DNA from: Candidatus Micrarchaeia archaeon
GTDB lineage: Archaea; Micrarchaeota; Micrarchaeia; Anstonellales; JAHKLY01
Assembly (NCBI GenBank): GCA_041653315.1
Contig: JBAZFO010000004.1
Coordinates: forward strand, 1 to 57,752
Reading direction: 5' to 3'
DNA length: 57,752 bases
In this document: positions 56,128 through 57,752 of the stretch, in pieces
Position numbering within the stretch: the first letter of the stretch is position 1
How the letters are laid out: each line of letters begins with the position of its first letter
Translations under genes and position numbers: made by a program
Notes under the pieces: model-generated
Database searches by the model: none
What the model saw: only the letters and a program-made list of their open reading frames with translations
Told to the model about the DNA's origin: nothing

Positions 56128-56788
56128 GCGGTCGGTCCCCCTTCAAGATGACGGTCAATTTGTTCTTGTCATGGATCACCATGTCGCAGTAGCCCTCCGG
56201 GATAGTCACCACCTCCACCGGCTCGCCCAATTCCCGCCAGATATGGCCATGCCGGTAGTCCATGATCCGCCAGTATTTTCCACCGCCAATCTCCGGCTGA
56301 TAGAGGCTCAAAAACATGGAGGTGTTCTCGCTCCCATACCGTTGCCCCATGCGATACCGGGTCAGGGTATAGAGGTCCAGTTTCCAAGGCTGGAAGCTCA
56401 CCAGCAAAGGCTTGTCTGGCCCCCTACTCACCTCCTGGTGAATCCGGGCTACAAAGTCTTCACTCACCAGGTCATCACAATCCAAGCGGGTTTGGATATG
56501 AGCCCGGGGCAGTCGATAATTGCGCACCTGCTCATCTGCCGGAAATTCCATTTTCTCATCTTCCACCCCGTAGCCCTGGAAAGGGTGAACCTTGGGGTGT
56601 AGAGCTGCTACGATGTCATTGTGGGCCGGGTGGCACCGGACCCAAATTTCAAAGTTCTGGTCGGTTTGCCGCAGTAATCGGGGCAGCGCCATAGACTGAT
56701 AGAAAGGCAGCCGCCACCCCCATTGAGGGTCTTCCGGATTGAAAGCCATGCGGGTGATGATGATGTGGCTCAACTTTTTCATGATCAT
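56108..56788 (-). CDS. Rhamnosyltransferase-like glycosyltransferase
   Basis: 226 residues. HIIITRMAFNPEDPQWGWRLPFY, LPRLLRQTDQNFEIWVRCHP and HIQTRLDCDDLVSEDFV (DxD-like LDCDD metal site) fit the putative rhamnosyltransferase family of small GT-A enzymes. The ATG overlaps the stop of the GT2 gene by four bases, and its 3' end overlaps the methyltransferase start. Probably glycosylates a virion component. Confidence 0.82.
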   Translation of the reverse strand: MIMKKLSHIIITRMAFNPEDPQWGWRLPFYQSMALPRLLRQTDQNFEIWVRCHPAHNDIVAALHPKVHPFQGYGVEDEKMEFPADEQVRNYRLPRAHIQTRLDCDDLVSEDFVARIHQEVSRGPDKPLLVSFQPWKLDLYTLTRYRMGQRYGSENTSMFLSLYQPEIGGGKYWRIMDYRHGHIWRELGEPVEVVTIPEGYCDMVIHDKNKLTVILKGDRPLEISNA

Positions 56789-57684
56789 GCCAACCTCTCA
56801 CTCTTGGCCGTAACCAACCCGATATTGACGACCCCCAGCCGCTGAATCTGCTTAATTTGCTGGATATAGCAGGCTCGCAAATCCGAGCCGAACCCGGTAT
56901 CAGGCTTGACGGTGATCTGATTTTTGTGGACCCGCCGATTCATCAAGGGCTTCTTGTTGGCGCATACCGCTTTGATCTTGGCGGAGGTCAGCCGTTTCAT
57001 AAACTCAGTATCCGCCGCACAAGGCCAGGGCATGAACCCGCCCATCGCCAGGAAGATTTTTTTTCTAATAAGGAAAACGCCGCACGTTTGCTTCTGTTCC
57101 CCAGACTCCATGTCGGTTCCCATCATGTAGACGGCGGTGCCGCCCGGACTTTTGTCATGCTCTAATAGGCGTTCAATCATGTCGGGGTTGGCCGTATCGT
57201 CTGTATCGAAAAACAGGAGCCGGTCATGTTTGGCCAGGGCCGCCAGGCTGTTTTTGACTAAATAAGGGCCGTAGTTATTGCTAAACCAATGGATCTGCAA
57301 ATTTTCATAATTCTGCGCTATTTTAAGAGCCCGCCACCGGGTGGATTTGCAAGCGTCCACCCCCAGGAGGATTTCATGTTGTGCGCCGCCCTGGAAATAC
57401 GTTTGGGCCACCAGCGAATCGAGACACTCCTGCAAAAAGTCCGCCGCTTTCCACGCCGGGATGATAATGGAAATGTCCCCTCCCGGAGCCACGGAAGCAA
57501 CCGGGAGAGGATCAGGGGCGATGTCAGCCGATTTTACCAGGTCAAGTTTCCAGGCGTTCAATCGCACCAGTTCAGGGGAGGGGTTTTCCAATAACTCACC
57601 GCCCTGAACCGTCCGTTGAAACGGAAGCTGGATTGAGTAGCCCGCCTTGACCCGGTAAACCGCCTGTGTCGCCTGTTGCTGCAT
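56785..57684 (-). CDS. Family 2 glycosyltransferase with a virion-like N-terminal extension
   Basis: 299 residues. The GT-A domain begins near residue 69 (GDISIIIPAWKAADFLQECLDSLVAQTY) and has the FFDTDDTANPDMIE metal motif and the acceptor part FMPWPCAADTEFMKRL. The first 60 residues (AVYRVKAGYSIQLPFQRTVQGGELLENPSPELVRLNAWKLDLV) look unlike a glycosyltransferase and resemble small phage head proteins of the YRVKPG type, so the gene may be a fusion. Its first 18 codons are repeated at positions 1-54. Confidence 0.85.
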   Translation of the reverse strand: MQQQATQAVYRVKAGYSIQLPFQRTVQGGELLENPSPELVRLNAWKLDLVKSADIAPDPLPVASVAPGGDISIIIPAWKAADFLQECLDSLVAQTYFQGGAQHEILLGVDACKSTRWRALKIAQNYENLQIHWFSNNYGPYLVKNSLAALAKHDRLLFFDTDDTANPDMIERLLEHDKSPGGTAVYMMGTDMESGEQKQTCGVFLIRKKIFLAMGGFMPWPCAADTEFMKRLTSAKIKAVCANKKPLMNRRVHKNQITVKPDTGFGSDLRACYIQQIKQIQRLGVVNIGLVTAKSERLA

Positions 57685-57752
57685 TATCGGCCCCTTAAAC
57701 GCTGAACTCCACGTCGTTAACCTGAGTCACCGGCAGGATGGCGGCGGCCATG
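57631..57752. repeat. Terminal direct repeat, right copy
   Basis: This is the exact right-hand copy of bases 1-122. Joining the copies gives a 57,630 bp circle in which the late operon reads without a break from the capsid genes (low coordinates) into the glycosyltransferases and connector genes (high coordinates). Confidence 0.95.

Overview
The window is one complete temperate tailed-phage genome in linear form. Bases 1-122 are repeated exactly at 57631-57752, so the unit closes into a circle of 57,630 bp. The morphogenesis genes are siphovirus-like: HK97-type capsid and protease, portal, long tape measure, lambda-type tail tip (NlpC/P60 protein and a J-like protein). A two-gene spanin pair and two lipobox-bearing accessory proteins point to a Gram-negative host. 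The host cannot be named from the sequence. The phage integrates, since it carries a tyrosine integrase, a LexA-like repressor and a tRNA-Asp-type attP.

Layout. Nearly everything is read on the minus strand. The immunity/integration block is the exception: CI-like repressor, zinc ribbon, excisionase-like protein and integrase (32.9-35.1 kb, plus strand). From the cI-cro divergence a first leftward operon runs from 32.85 to 23.4 kb: cro, an HNH-HTH protein, replication initiator and partner, HU, cold-shock protein, RusA and the terminase genes. A second leftward operon starts at a TTGACA promoter near 22.9 kb. It has a leader of about 680 nt that folds into many hairpins, then a SNF2 helicase, HD protein, methyltransferase, Gp3-like protein, tRNA-Ile(UAU), Cas4/RecB-like nuclease, hexapeptide-repeat protein, SMC-like ATPase and a DndC-like protein. 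It ends at a rho-independent terminator (6.82-6.86 kb). The late genes run from the portal (6.63 kb) through protease and capsid, cross the window ends, and continue through glycosyltransferases, connector, tail, tape measure, tail tip and fibres to the lysis cassette (35.3 kb).

Control. Eight copies or near-copies of a TWACC-N4-GGTWA palindrome sit in three clusters: three between cro and cI, three at the second leftward promoter, and two at the promoter of the excisionase/integrase genes. In all three a TTGACA -35 box is followed by an operator in the spacer. This looks like a lambda-style OR/OL circuit extended to integration.

Most notable points: (1) the structured leader RNA at about 22.2-22.86 kb; (2) a terminase split into separate nuclease and ATPase genes in permuted order, plus a second TerL-nuclease-like protein lacking two of three metal ligands; (3) a 360-residue intein with a Vsr-like endonuclease interrupting the MuF part of a portal-MuF fusion; (4) a glycosyltransferase/methyltransferase cassette inside the virion operon; (5) pentanucleotide GGCNN arrays ahead of recombination genes; (6) four free-standing HNH genes and one HNH-HTH fusion. 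Functions are assigned from motifs and gene order only; no database search was possible.
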